Origin: Isochrysis galbana
Taxonomy: Eukaryota; Haptophyta; Isochrysidales; Isochrysidaceae
Length of the DNA stretch: 64,000 bases
Direction: 5' to 3'
Assembly (NCBI GenBank): GCA_018136815.1
Contig: CM030933.1
Coordinates: forward strand, 6,478,676 to 6,542,675
Made by a program: the position numbers and the translations under genes. The notes beneath the pieces were generated by a model. It was not told the origin of the DNA, searched no databases, and was given only the letters and a program-made list of their open reading frames with translations. Below, piece after piece: positions 42,122 through 52,813 of the stretch (positions are counted from its first letter, which is position 1; each line of letters starts with the position of its first letter).

Positions 42122-43579
42122 TCATCTCTTCTTGCGCTTTGTCCCGCTTTTGGCCTTACCCTTACGACTCACCGCGCTCTTAGAAGTCCCGCCGAAGCCG
42201 GACGTCGAGGCGGCTGCACCAGCCCGCGTGATCTTTGGTGCACTTCCCGCGTACCATTGGACGTGTTCCTCCATTGTCTCCTCAATCTTGTCCATGTGAG
42301 GCTTGACGCGAAGCAGGGTGACCCTCGGCATACCAGGCACAATAGCAGAGCCATCATCGGCCACAGCTTCCTCGTAGAGCTCGGTCTGAATGCGGACCAG
42401 CTTCTCGCGGTGCTGCTCGAGATGGGCATGCACCCAATCCGCGCCCAACTGCGCCACAACGTCGGCCTCGCTCGCGCCACCCCAGCGCTGCGGTTCCGCC
42501 ATCACGCTCGCGCGGGCCAGCTCGCGACCTGTGAGCGCGGGGCCGACCTCGTCGGCCGCATGCTGAGCCAAGAACCCCATGCTCGTCGGAATGCGCATCA
42601 GCTCCCAGTACGTCTCGGCTGGCAACGTCGTGGGAGCAGGCATGGCATCGAGCTTTGCACGCTTGAGCGCGCCTTGCAGAGCGCCGAGGATGGAGAGGCC
42701 CCAAATGTGGGTATCTACTCCGAGCGTCATGTGGACCGAGTCGGCAGTGGCCGGGCTATCCTCGTCGCCAGGCAACGGCTCTGTGTGGGTCGTGTGGGGG
42801 TATCCGGCAGGCACGTAGAGGACGTCGCCAGGGTCGAGCCGAGTCTCAAGCAGGGGCTCGCCCATCTCTTCCAAGGAGAGCACGTCGTTCCCCTTGCCGC
42901 GCGCGAGTGGGTCGGCCTTTGGCCGGAGGGACGGGTCGGGCGGGGCAAAGACACGCCAGTGCTTCGAGCCGGCCGTCTGCAGGACAAAGACGTCCTGCTT
43001 GTCCGTGTGAGGGGGTGCTGACGTCTTGAGCCCACGGCCACTCAGGTAGAGGTTGAGGCAGTTTGGCAGGCCAAATGCCTCGAGGGCGGCGAGGCACACG
43101 GCCGCCAGCTTTGGGATGTGGGCACCGGCCGAGTTGAAGACGACAGTGCCCCGCTGCATCCCATCGGCTACATCAATGTACCGCAGTTTTGCATCTTCGT
43201 ACGACGTGCCTCGCGGCTCTGAGACAGCGGCCATCTTCCACCCACTTCCAGCGTCGCTGATCCCGAGCCCCGCCTCGAGAAAGTCGGAATCGACGGCATC
43301 ACGCACGTCGTCCAGCGTAAACGAGCCAGCAACGTTGGCCACGCCACGGCAGAGCACTGGCTGGCGTGCCCACTGCTGTTCCGCAAACTCTCGGGACGAG
43401 GCAAAGCTGTCAAAGATCTCCCGGTAGACTCGGCGGAGATGGTCGGCGGAGGATGGCACGACGGTGCTCGCGGTCGCACGCAGCTCGGCGTGTCGCCCCG
43501 CCGCACGCGCGTGCGCCAGCGGCACGCGCCACGCCGCGCCGACGCCTGCCGAGAGCAGCAGCGCGAGCGGGAGCAGCAT
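42122..43579 (-). CDS. JmjC-type 2-oxoglutarate oxygenase with signal peptide
   Basis: 485 residues from ATG 43579. The N-terminus MLLPLALLLSAGVGAAW is a clear signal or first targeting segment. The fold is the cupin/JmjC class related to ribosomal oxygenases NO66/MINA: EFAEQQWARQPVLCRG at the start (the 'W..kPll' motif), the iron ligands in PPHTDKQDVFVLQTAG (H191, D193) and YVPAGYPHTTHTE (H262), then QTAGSKHWRVFAPP between. Such enzymes hydroxylate proteins using Fe(II), O2 and 2-oxoglutarate. The usual family members are nuclear or nucleolar, so a signal peptide is unusual and implies ER, plastid or secreted location. The C-terminus is Lys/Arg-rich (GKAKSGTKRKKR). Single exon. Confidence 0.82.
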   Translation of the reverse strand: MLLPLALLLSAGVGAAWRVPLAHARAAGRHAELRATASTVVPSSADHLRRVYREIFDSFASSREFAEQQWARQPVLCRGVANVAGSFTLDDVRDAVDSDFLEAGLGISDAGSGWKMAAVSEPRGTSYEDAKLRYIDVADGMQRGTVVFNSAGAHIPKLAAVCLAALEAFGLPNCLNLYLSGRGLKTSAPPHTDKQDVFVLQTAGSKHWRVFAPPDPSLRPKADPLARGKGNDVLSLEEMGEPLLETRLDPGDVLYVPAGYPHTTHTEPLPGDEDSPATADSVHMTLGVDTHIWGLSILGALQGALKRAKLDAMPAPTTLPAETYWELMRIPTSMGFLAQHAADEVGPALTGRELARASVMAEPQRWGGASEADVVAQLGADWVHAHLEQHREKLVRIQTELYEEAVADDGSAIVPGMPRVTLLRVKPHMDKIEETMEEHVQWYAGSAPKITRAGAAASTSGFGGTSKSAVSRKGKAKSGTKRKKR

Positions 43580-43683
43580 TGAGGCCCCACGAGGGGAGAG
43601 GGAGAGAGGCAAAAAAAAAAGCTGCTCTTACTAGTACAATATTCAGGGATTTTTGAGGGGTTCGATGGATGTCTGTCCTAGAT

Positions 43684-43810
43684 CCTAGATGGGAAATACG
43701 TATTTTCCGTATTTGGCCAGAGGCCAAATTCATATGTATTTGGCTGTATTTGAAGCGCGTCCTGGGTTGCAGGCCTCGGATGTATTTGCAATGTATTTGG
43801 CCGGAGGCAC
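43684..43810 (+). mobile_element. hAT-like end with GTATTTGG words
   Basis: CCTAGATGGGAAATACGTATTT, then GTATTTGG/GTATTTGC repeated at least four times. Same layout as 38124 and 46111, but with its own internal word. No matching right end was seen. Confidence 0.45.
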
Positions 43811-44400
43811 CGTACCTCGTACCCCGAAGCTAGCAGCAGTAGCCAGAATCTCATGGCGGTTTTTTTCATCGCTCGCTATCCATAGGCTTCCCATCGAGAG
43901 GCACGCTGAGCTAACATTGGCGTAGAGCACCCCTCCCTCGCCACTAACCGCAGGAAGAAAGCACGATGACGATGACGCCTCTCCCTCTCATCCGGCACCG
44001 ATGGGGGGAGGGAGGAACTAGGGGATACGGGGGGGGGGGGCTAGAAGTAGTTAGCACGAGAAGGCGGATTAATGAACATTTAAGTTGTAGGCGGGGTATA
44101 TAGTCTAAGGCCTAACCTCTCGATGCGGCGCGTTCCTTAATTGGATTCTCCGGCACGAGGACATGGGTTTTTGAGGTAGCTAGCTTAAGCCTGGACAAAG
44201 CCAAAGAGGACCTCATCGAATGTACGCCACTGCGGCGGCGTCAAGATGAAGAAATGCCCGTGTATACACCTTGTCCTACCAGAGCCTTCCTCGCCCACAC
44301 CGAGAAGGATGATGTGTCGTTCCTTTCGATGTACGACGACCGGTGAGAAGAGCGGCCTCGAGAGAGCTACAGAGAGCCTACCATGCGTCTGGATTCAACC
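43811..44400. other. Intergenic, no gene seen
   Basis: A poly-G run lies at 44030. No supported gene between the JmjC and EF-hand genes. Confidence 0.5.
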
Positions 44401-44403
44401 AAG

Positions 44404-45432
44404 TCACGACTTGTTTTTCATCACTCTGCCCATGAGAGAGAAGATGAGATCGCCCATCAGTCGAAGAGGCTTATACCGAGTGTAGCACAACCTCAACGCC
44501 TCGACGACATACTCATTCCGACTTCCTACAATACTGCCATACAGTACCCGCTCAATGCGACCAGCCTCCCTAATGTCGTCCGGTGCATCACGAGCAGCCT
44601 CAAGTGCATGGGCCCATTCCCGCACGGACACCAGCATGTGGTCAAACTTTTCATCAGGCGTCGCACGCGTCCTCGCCTTTTTCTTCACTTCTGTGTTGAG
44701 GGCATCTCCGATGCTATGGTTACAATTTGAGCCTCTCGCGCGGCGGTCCACCGCCTCCATCACAGACTCCTCTGCCTGAGCTAGCTTGACAGCAATGCCA
44801 CATCCCCCGTCACTGTTATCGATGTAGAGGAGCCGCGTGGCTGCTAGGATGAATTCCACGAAGCTGATCTGATGATCACCATCAGTGTCTATCTCAGCTA
44901 GCAACTCGTCCACCTGCTCCTCCGTGCTACAGGCAGGGCCCAGCAGCCCCGATGCCAGGAGCTCATCGCGATCAATGGTGCCCGAACCATCAGCATCAAC
45001 AAGGTCGAAGAGTCTCCGAGCCGCCGCGAGCTCCTTGGGTGAATACTCAACCTCCGCAGCGAGCTGCGCCTCGCACGCGTTGGCCTCGCTCACACGTCTC
45101 TGCAGCGGCCTAAATATCAAATCTCCTGCGACCCGAATGGGTGCAATGTCTTCGTAGAGAATGGTGAAGGCTTCGACAACATCCGGCTCCACAGCAGCGG
45201 CACGCACACCACGCAGCAGAGTCCGCTCCGTGGGGTCTTCCACAAGGGCGAGAGCGCCGTCGCTCACGCAAACTGCGTCGAGCATGTTGCGCAGCCTTTC
45301 AGCATGCTTGGACGGCTTCTGCGGCGGGACGGAGATGGTAAGCCCCTCGAGCTGCAACGACCAGCCCAACATCAGCAGCAGGGCTAGCTTGGAAGAAGTG
45401 CCGCTCGCACGGCGCACACATGGCTCACGCAT
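44404..45432 (-). CDS. Secretory-pathway EF-hand protein with duplicated flanking domain
   Basis: 342 residues, one exon, ATG 45432. A signal-like segment KLALLLMLGWSLQLEGLT spans about residues 15-32. Two canonical EF-hands bind calcium: loop DADGSGTIDRDE (about 146-157) and loop DTDGDHQISFVE (about 182-193). They sit between two copies of a related helical unit: AFTILYEDIAPIRVAGDLIFRPLQRRV (about 89-114) and ALRLCYTRYKPLRLMGDLIFSLMGRVM near the C-terminus. Before each unit lies an ERTLLRGVRAAAVEPDVVEA / ERVLYGSIVGSRNEYVVEA phrase, so about 60 residues are duplicated. The flanking domain is not one I can name. Calcium-sensing in the secretory system or plastid is inferred. Confidence 0.75.
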   Translation of the reverse strand: MREPCVRRASGTSSKLALLLMLGWSLQLEGLTISVPPQKPSKHAERLRNMLDAVCVSDGALALVEDPTERTLLRGVRAAAVEPDVVEAFTILYEDIAPIRVAGDLIFRPLQRRVSEANACEAQLAAEVEYSPKELAAARRLFDLVDADGSGTIDRDELLASGLLGPACSTEEQVDELLAEIDTDGDHQISFVEFILAATRLLYIDNSDGGCGIAVKLAQAEESVMEAVDRRARGSNCNHSIGDALNTEVKKKARTRATPDEKFDHMLVSVREWAHALEAARDAPDDIREAGRIERVLYGSIVGSRNEYVVEALRLCYTRYKPLRLMGDLIFSLMGRVMKNKS

Positions 45433-46110
45433 CCGTCCCTCTTGGCCAGCCGTTGGAAGACGTGTAGCCTCGCTGTAGGCAGCTCTCTATCCCCGGCAAT
45501 CCTTCCTCTGCTCCTTCTCCTCTCGCCTGGCCTCTCCTCCTCCGCCAGCCCTCCCGCTCTCCGCCGGTCTCTGCCCTCCCTCCCTCCTTTCACCCACACC
45601 CAGCCCGAGCGCGCGCTACCCTTCCGCCCGCCCTCCTCTCCCTCCCCGCCCCGCTGCCCCCACCCCCTCGCCCCTCGGGCCAGCTGCCACTCTCCAAGTA
45701 CGAGTACACTATCCTATATAAATAAACGAACTATTGGGATGCTGTCCGGAGGATCGGATTTTTGGATTTTTCATTCTCTATCTAGGGCGGTCAAACAGGG
45801 GCTTTTTAACTACCAGTAAGGGTTGGGCTAATTTTTGACCGTGGCGCGATGCCCAATAAAAACTCCAGGGGGGCCACCTGCCACTACGAAAATCTTCGCA
45901 AGAAATGCAAATGGTGCGATTCTCCCCCCCTCTCCCCCCCTCCGTAACGGGCGCTCCCGCTCTACCCGTAAAGAATTTGAATTTGCGGTCGCGCCCGCGG
46001 GGGGATCGGTTCCTTATGATCTAAGCTACATTTGGCATTTGATTCCCGCCCGATGCAGTGCCGCGTCGGGCTGCCGACAGTCCGACTGCCCCCTGACCCT
46101 CTGGTGTTGT
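45433..46110. other. Intergenic, CT-rich upstream of the EF-hand gene
   Basis: Pyrimidine-rich 45470-45690. An AT-rich patch CTATATAAATAAACG at 45713-45727 looks like a TATA box but has no supported gene after it. Confidence 0.45.
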
Positions 46111-46636
46111 CCTAGCTGTGAAAAACAGCGGGTGAGGGCTAGAAAAACATTAAAAACAGCTGTTTTTGGGAATCGAAAAAAAACAGTAAAAAACAGTGCG
46201 GAAAACAGTGGGGCCACATATACCGCAAGGGGGCCTTTCCCCCCCGAGCGGAACGCCTCCGCCTCCGCTCCTCGCTCCACCGCGTCCTGCGTCCTACGCA
46301 TACGTAGGCCGCCGCCGCCGCTGCCCCCTCTCCTCCCCTCGGCCGATGGCGAGCCGCTATCGGTGTTCACAACCCCAAGCCCACGCACGCGTCGCGATCC
46401 GCGCGCGTGGTGGTGTGGTGGTGGTGGCCGCTGTCCCGCGCGCACGCCGCGCTCGAGCGCGCCTGGTCCTGCGCGCACGCGCGCACGCTGCGCTCGCGCG
46501 CGCCGCGCACGGGCGGCCCCCAGCCCCAGCCCCACTCTGAAAAAACAGTGGCATAAATGGAGGGCGTTTGAAAAACAGTGAAAAACACTGTTTTTGGCCT
46601 CCAAAAAAAACACTGTTTCTGTCTTTCACAGCTAGG
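46111..46636. mobile_element. hAT-like non-autonomous transposon (MITE)
   Basis: Ends are CCTAGCTGTGAAAAACAG and, inverted, CCTAGCTGTGAAAGACAG (17 of 18 identical). The flanks GGTGTTGT and GGCGTTGT form an 8-bp target duplication with one mismatch. Both the end motif and the 8-bp size fit hAT transposons. The AAAACAG/CTGTTTT word recurs about ten times near both ends, typical of hAT subterminal transposase sites. The middle is GC-rich and has no transposase. Length 526 bp. Confidence 0.75.
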
Positions 46637-46682
46637 GGCGTTGTTGCGTTGTTGCCCGCGCAGCCCACCCAGGGCTTTCGGG

Positions 46683-46958
46683 GGAAGGCGGGCTCTGTCG
46701 AGTCGAGCGGAGCCGGAGGGCTCTGAGCCACTCCGTCGCGAGCAGCACCGGCGGCTAGCGCGGCGCTTTGGCCCTCCTCCCCACCGGGAGTCGGGTGAAT
46801 GAAATTCTGGACTGGGTCGGGCAACCCCATTTGGGTGTCTGGACGGGGGACGAACGGCGAACGAAGGGCGGTGGGGCGGCGAGGCGCTCCTAGTGGCCCT
46901 AGAGTGTTGGGTTTCAAGAGATTGTTAGACCTACAAAGAACTCTTCCCTCAGGGAGGG
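46683..46958 (-). repeat. Dispersed repeat R, reverse copy
   Basis: Reverse match of 41047-41315, ending at the same TCCCTGAGGGA palindrome. Confidence 0.7.
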
Positions 46959-46959
46959 A

Positions 46960-48170
46960 GCCTAGGCTGCTAGAGTGCAGCGACGCAGCGAACAACGACG
47001 GACAACGGAGCCGAGAACAACAGGATACACCGACTCACGAACACACCGGAATCATTCACCCAAACCCAAACCAAGCAAATTATCAAGCAACCGCGACCCC
47101 AAATCACCGATAACTCAAACACGTCGCGAGAGACGGAGAGAGAGAGCGAGAGAGAGAGAGACTCCGCAGCGACGGCCGGAGCGTGTCTCCGTTGTAACTT
47201 CCCACGTAGCGGAGAGTCCGAAGGGGAGCGTCATGTCGCGCGACCACGGCGATCACTTTGGATACAGATCGCAACGAGATGTCTTCACGACAGAAGAAAT
47301 CTTGCCGTTGAGCATGAACCTTCTAGACGCTTCTAACGAACGACCCTGAATAGCAACTAAGGGGAAGAAACACCAAAGGGGCCAAGGGCTTGCATGTAGC
47401 TTGCATCAAGGGGAAAGATTCCCTCACCTAAGAAGCGAACCTACACTGATCTCCAAGGGGAGATGGCAAATTAAACCTCAAATCTCGAGCGGCTAGAGCA
47501 ACCGACTCGCTCGCCAAAACCTTGACCGGCTAGACATGAAGGGGGTTGGCTCCGGCGGGCGATCCCTGGAACGGGGATCCTCCGGAGAGCCGAGAGAAAG
47601 AGGAGACGCCGGCGTCCGTGTGGGGCGCGACGAGAGATCGTAATCGACGGCCCCTGCGTCTCCCGAGTCTGGGGTGGCCACGGCGTGAGCGCGGAAAGCC
47701 GCAGCTCCCTTGGAACCTTCATCTTCATTGACTCCGGAAGCCGACCCTTCCGGGTCGGGAACCAGATCAGAAACGAGAACGGGTGCAACTTCGAGACGAG
47801 AGAATGAACACGACGACGGAGAAATATAACGAACCGGGGAGAGAGGTGAAGAGGAGACACTAGTCTCCGCCTCAACAGCACGAGAACCTACGGTAGACAA
47901 CGACGATTCGTCCGCAGAGCGGCTCCGGCTATGGCCCTTGGGAGAGAGGTCTCCGGTGGGGTCCTGCCGGGAAAGAGCAGAAACAGACCAAAATCTGCAA
48001 ACCTGGACTTGAGACCATGGGGAATCCGAATCTGTGTGTCTTGTGCGTCAGTGGCAACACGGGGAACTGTTCAATTGTAATTGTGAGTGCATACCTTACA
48101 CGAATATTCATGCCTAATAAAGCCTTCAGATGGCAGATGGGCAGGAATACAACAGGGGCCCGGAGGAGAG
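46960..48170 (-). other. Probable retroelement remnant with gag-like ORF
   Basis: On the reverse strand, an ORF 47900-47493 starts MSTVGSRAVEAETSVSSSPL, the Ser/Pro-rich style of the other gag-like starts, but there is no second copy in the window to confirm it. 46975-47349 resembles, in base usage, the leaders of the LTR families. Confidence 0.35.
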
Positions 48171-48189
48171 GGGAGTCGCGCCGGCGCGC

Positions 48190-48217
48190 TCCATCCCGAC
48201 CAAGTATAAACTTAGTT
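48190..48217 (-). repeat. Retroposon 5' end scrap
   Basis: Reverse-strand AACTAAGTTTATACTTGG, the hairpin that begins the retroposon family, without the rest of the element. Confidence 0.5.
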
Positions 48218-48324
48218 CACCTTAGAACAGTAAGTGTGTAGCCCGGAATCTTCAGATGTTTTTTCAGTCGTTCAATGAGGATCAAAACAGTTTCTCTCAT
48301 TCGGCATGCAGCCCCCCCCCCCCC

Positions 48325-48540
48325 CCCCCGCACGCGGAGAGTTGTCAGATAAGGGCACCCCTGATGAGCTCGGTTTGCTAGGGCAAATCTGACAACCTTC
48401 CGCGTGCGGGGGCAGGGGGGGGGAACAAACGACTTTCTGGGGACGCTGCACCACTTGGGCTGGGGGGCTGCACGAGCGTGCGGCATTCCCAAGAAAGTAG
48501 TTAGCTTCCCCCCCTCCCCTCACGCGGAATGTCAGATTTC
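48325..48540. mobile_element. Single foldback element
   Basis: Arms AAATCTGACAACCTTCCGCGTG (48385) and CACGCGGAATGTCAGATTT (to 48540). The inside matches the units of the 22.7-23.8 kb array. An extra arm CACGCGGAGAGTTGTCAG at 48331-48348 shows a second, partial copy beside it. Confidence 0.75.
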
Positions 48541-48603
48541 GACCGCGCCCCACCACCGCGCACTCGGTTTTCTAGGGGTGTCGGGCGACCGCTCAAGAGC
48601 CGC

Positions 48604-49992
48604 TCAGCTGAGTAACCTTTGCAATCGCAGCCAGGCAAGCAGCGAGCCGTCGGGCACTCTCCACATGCGTGGGATTTTCCACGTCTCGTTGGGCCATAGC
48701 GCGGGCCAAGGGTCATAGAAGCGCGGGAGAATATTAAGCCGGCGGGTTCCGTTGTATGGGATGGGCACCCAATTGGCATAGGGCAGCATTGGTTTCTCGG
48801 CGCGTAGAATTATGATAATTTTCCCACCCGGTGTGGTGTGCACCGACGAGTCGAGGCTACAGAGGGTAGAGGCCTCGCCCGGATTGCGCGGATCGGGCAG
48901 GACGTGAGAGTCGGCGTCGTAGGGTGTGATGGACCAGTAGGCGCCGACGGGTGGCGGCTCGTCAAAGACAATCACATAGGTGCCAGCTGGATCCACGCCA
49001 AGTCTCACGTAGTACACCGCCTCCTCCGGCTGATTGATACCGTAGACCCAGCGCGCCGAGAGCGCGCGCCCAAAATAGTCTTCGCCGTATTCACCAAGCG
49101 GTATGTTGGATGCGATCCAGCCGTTGACTAGCCGAACTGCAGAGTAGCGCGCGATGACAAGCGCAGAGCGTGCAGCCCATACGCCCATCTCCAGACAAAG
49201 CCGGTTGGACACCTCACCTGTACCATCCTCACCCAATCCGATGTCATAGAGAGCGTCGGCAACGCCCGCCTCCTCGTCGGAAGGCGTGAGTGGGCAGCAG
49301 CTTGCAAGGTGGAGTCCCGCCTGTCGGAAGAAGGCGACCGCGCTCAGAGCCTCGACTGCCTCACCCGTCTCGAGCCGGTAGGCGCCGCTACCTGGCGGGA
49401 TGACAGGCTGCCGGCTGGGCGCACTCGCCTCATACTCGGCGAGCGAGCGCACGCCAAGCGCCGCCTGAAGGTGTCCGACCGTCGTCGTGTCGCGGTCGAC
49501 CAGCACGATGCGCATGATCACGAAGAGACGCGAGGTGGCCGAGGCATGGCATGGGATGCTGACATTAGGCCTCGCGCTGGTGTTCGCGGCGGGGGATTGC
49601 CAGTACACGCAGAACTCATTGGCCTCCCCATCTCTCATACGCTCTGAGCCCACCGTGTTGTGCCAGAAGTCGACGAGCTGCGCGAGGCCGTGCCTCTGCG
49701 GCACATCCTTCGGCGGCAGCCGCAGCACCATCGGCTCCTCGTCCAGCTCGAGGTGTACGTTGGAATAGAGGGCGTTCATGTTGGGGAAGAGGGCGCCGTC
49801 GTAGTCCAGAGGAGGCAGCGAGCCGTGCACCCACCGGTTGACGAGCGATGGCAGCGTGAGAGAAGCATTGAGCCTTCGGCCATCGGTGAGCGCCGAGCGC
49901 CGGACGTCGGCGGAGAAGAGAAGGGGGTAGAGGAAGAGGTAGGAGCGGAAGGCGGATACGGCGCAGGAAGGGATGGAGGAGATTGGAGCCAT
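48604..49992 (-). CDS. DUF1254/DUF1214 protein
   Basis: 462 residues from ATG 49992 (MAPISSIPSC). The two-domain layout is typical: an N-terminal DUF1254 part (AFRSYLFLYPLLFSADV, LDYDGALFPNMNALYSNVHL, EEPMVLRLPP) and a C-terminal DUF1214 part (SNIPLGEYGEDYFGRALSARWVYG, EEAVYYVRLGVDPAG, PPVGAYWSITPYDADSHVLPD, KPMLPYANWVPIPYNGTRRL). Members are widespread in bacteria and in algae and their viruses, and are of unknown biochemical role. The first 30 residues could act as a signal/anchor. Single exon. Extreme CT/GA DNA lies upstream (50000-51300). Confidence 0.8.
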   Translation of the reverse strand: MAPISSIPSCAVSAFRSYLFLYPLLFSADVRRSALTDGRRLNASLTLPSLVNRWVHGSLPPLDYDGALFPNMNALYSNVHLELDEEPMVLRLPPKDVPQRHGLAQLVDFWHNTVGSERMRDGEANEFCVYWQSPAANTSARPNVSIPCHASATSRLFVIMRIVLVDRDTTTVGHLQAALGVRSLAEYEASAPSRQPVIPPGSGAYRLETGEAVEALSAVAFFRQAGLHLASCCPLTPSDEEAGVADALYDIGLGEDGTGEVSNRLCLEMGVWAARSALVIARYSAVRLVNGWIASNIPLGEYGEDYFGRALSARWVYGINQPEEAVYYVRLGVDPAGTYVIVFDEPPPVGAYWSITPYDADSHVLPDPRNPGEASTLCSLDSSVHTTPGGKIIIILRAEKPMLPYANWVPIPYNGTRRLNILPRFYDPWPALWPNETWKIPRMWRVPDGSLLAWLRLQRLLS

Positions 49993-49999
49993 TGGCAAC

Positions 50000-51440
50000 A
50001 ATGGGGCTCAGGGGGATGGGGGAGAATCGGCGGGAGGGGACGGGGGGGAGGGGGGGCTCCGCCCGCCCTCTCTCTCTCTCACTCTCCCTCCCCCAACCCC
50101 TTCTCACTCCCCTTCCTTCTCGGCTCTCGCAATTTCTCCTCTCCTCTCTGTCTTCTCTTCTCACCTCTCTCTTTCCTCTCCTCTCTTCTCTCTCTCTCTC
50201 TTCCCTTCCCCACAACGATCTCTCCCCCTCTCTCTGCACTCTCTGGAGAGGGCCGACTCTCGCAGCATTCATATCCGACGGAGAGGAGGAGAAGAAGAGA
50301 AGAGACGGAGAAGAAGAGGAGAACAGGAGAAGAATGAAGAGAAGGAGAAGAGGAGGAGGAGGAGAAGCGAGGAGACTCTGCGGAAATAGGCCTTATCTTT
50401 TGCCCACCAGAGCCATCACTCTCCCTCCCTCTCTCTCTCCCCCCCCCCTCTCTCTCTTTCTCTCTCTTTCTCTCTCTCTCTCCGTCAATCCGTTTCTCCC
50501 TCTAATCTCTCCGCTGTTCTCTCCTTATCTTTGGACCTGCCTGAGAGAGAGGGGGGGGGACCGGATCTGGAACAGAGACAGAACTAAAAAGGAAGCGAGG
50601 AAGAAAAGGGTTGAGAGAGTGAGAGAGAGAGAGGGAGAGAGAGAGCGGACAGAGAGAAAGACAGAAGAAAGAAGGAGGAAGAGAGAAGAGAGGGGTGGGG
50701 GTGGAGGGGAGGGAAGGGCGAGAGTGGGGAGATGTTTCTGCCCCTCTCAAACGGATCTCTGGATCGAGAAGAGAGAGAGAGATGATGATGGCGGAGATTG
50801 AGAACATCAGAAAAGGAGAGAGAGAGAGGGAGGAGAGAGCGTCCGAAAGAAAAGGAGGGGAGGGCCACTCATTTCCCTTGTTCTCATACAGAGAGAGAGT
50901 AGAGAGGAAGGAAGGAGAGGGGGGGGGGTAGAGGGAGAGGGAGGGGGGAGAGGGAGACAGAGAGGAGCTAGATGGAGGAGGGCAGAGAGAATAGGAGAGA
51001 GGGAGAGAGAGAGTGGCGGAGAAGGACGGGCTTGACGAGAGAGAGAGAGAGAGAGGCGCCGCGCGCCCCTCTTCTCTCTTCCTCCTCTCTTCTCTCTTTC
51101 TCTGTGTCCGCTCTCTCTCCCCCTCTCTCTCCCTCCCTCCCGTCACCCTTTTCTTCCTCGCTTCGTGGCATGGCTGCGGGCGAGTGGCGAGGGATTGGTA
51201 CGGGATGCGGATGGAGTGGGGAACGAGAGAACGGGGAACGAGAGATGAGAGACGAGAGACGAGAGACGAGAGACGAGAGACGAGAGAGCGACGTGACGAC
51301 GGACGGCAGAACGGATGAGAGAAATTCCGTCGAGTGGATGAGACGGCCCCTGCTGGGTCTGCAGGGAAGTGGGCCTCCTGGCAAGCAAGCCATCAGGCAT
51401 GCGAGGAGGAGGAGGGGGGGGGGGGGGGTCCTTCCCGTCA
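50000..51440. repeat. Long polypurine/polypyrimidine region
   Basis: Alternating CT-only and GA-only blocks with few interruptions. Includes AGAGACG-type tandem words at 51240-51290 and mirror-like GAGGAGAAG strings near 50280-50360. ORFs in this stretch (Arg/Glu or Ser/Leu repeats) are artefacts. Confidence 0.85.
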
Positions 51441-51532
51441 GAGTTTTATTGTTGGGTTAGTAGAACCGTAGTGCTGCGGGACCGTAGCTCTTCGACGGCA
51501 ACGGAGCCCCTACTACTTACTAGTACCCCGCG

Positions 51533-52813
51533 ATGGGGGTGTGCGCGGTTGGCGCATGGCTCGTCCGGTGTATGTGGCTAGGAATGCTAGCTAACAAGAT
51601 GTCATACGACGCTGTAAGTTCTAACGTGGTACCCCCGCCGAGAGGTCACCGCAATCTCCATGACACCAGCGCGCGCGTCGACGCTCAAGGGTGCAACACA
51701 TCATCGAATGGACTCGACGAATTCGATGAAAATCTTTCCATCGAATTTGTGGCTGCCGAGCGGGCCACACGTTCCCACAACTGGTGGGACCTGGACAATA
51801 TGGTCAGTCTACACAAATTCTTCAGTGGTGGCCGATGCCAGATCCGCAAGCATTCACCAGTTCAAGGGTGGGAAGGACACTTTACCACATCGAATCATCG
51901 AATCACTCCAAGCACCCCTCGGCTCTTACTTCTACGGCTGTGGGGGTCGTGCGACGAAAGCAACGGCCGTCCTCTCTGCACCACGGCGCCGGGCAGGACA
52001 ATCCTCGTCGAATCCCCCCGGACGCCATCACGTGGAAAGGTCATCCCGGGCCGGCATGGTCTCCACAACTCGCTCAACACGAGCAGGAAGACTGCCATTG
52101 CTATGAGGAAGATTCGATCTCTACGGTTCAAGATACGATCTCCCCCTCGCATAACTGCCCGTCTTCCCCGCTTGTATCGTGGCAGAAAACTGCCTGCCTG
52201 GCTTCTCTGTCCCACGCCGCGGGCGATTTCCAGGAATCGCAGATCGTCCCCCGCGCGGGGAAAACGCCGCGGGGCACCGTCAGGAAGCCGCAATTCCCCC
52301 CCGGCGCGGGGAGACCGCCGGCGCGAACGTCTTGATGACCGAATCAATCTGGCGCAACATCAATCAATCCAAGCGCCGCAGGCGACAGGGATATTCGCAC
52401 CTCGCGCTATCTTCACCACCACTTCCACTTTAACGTCATCCGTCGATCATCGGGAGAACCCTCAGAAGCCTCATCATACAATCTATGACGCCTTCATGCT
52501 CAACGTTTCTGATCGCGACTGGGATCGGAAGAAATACCCCTTGTGTCGCCCTTTTGACGGGCAACGCGGTCAAAGCTTCGAACGCTTGGAGCGCGAAATT
52601 GGTGTCGCTTTGGCCGCCATCCAAGCATCCAAGCCGACAACGACGACAATGACCTCGACCAAACACCAAACCCGCCGTGGAACCGATCTTGGAGGCGATG
52701 TTTGGGCTGCGAATGGCGCGCAAGGAAACCCCACTCAGGCGCAAATCAGACTCCGGTCTCGCCGCAACAAGCGACTATTCAAAAAAGAAATAATAATCAA
52801 TGTTATATCCTAG
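51533..52813 (+). pseudogene. Gag-like retroelement ORF, probably decayed
   Basis: A 426-residue open frame. The last third (TIYDAFMLNVSDRDWDRKKY, then FDGQRGQSFERLEREIGVAL) has the look of an LTR-element gag start (FDG-x2-G-x-FE-x-WE/LE). Another frame at 51690 gives GATHHRMDST, reminiscent of the copia protease site (D-S-G-A-T-H-H), so the real reading may shift frame. Three GC-rich similar phrases (CGCGGGGA...) repeat at 52250-52320. The end is replaced by a retroposon insertion at 52791. Confidence 0.35.

Noticed and set aside
45713-45727. TATA box CTATATAAATA
   Set aside because: No supported gene begins downstream on that strand, and the EF-hand gene lies in the other direction about 280 bp away.
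45835-46581. 248-residue ORF over the hAT-like element
   Set aside because: It reads through inverted ends and a GC-rich core, with no transposase motif.
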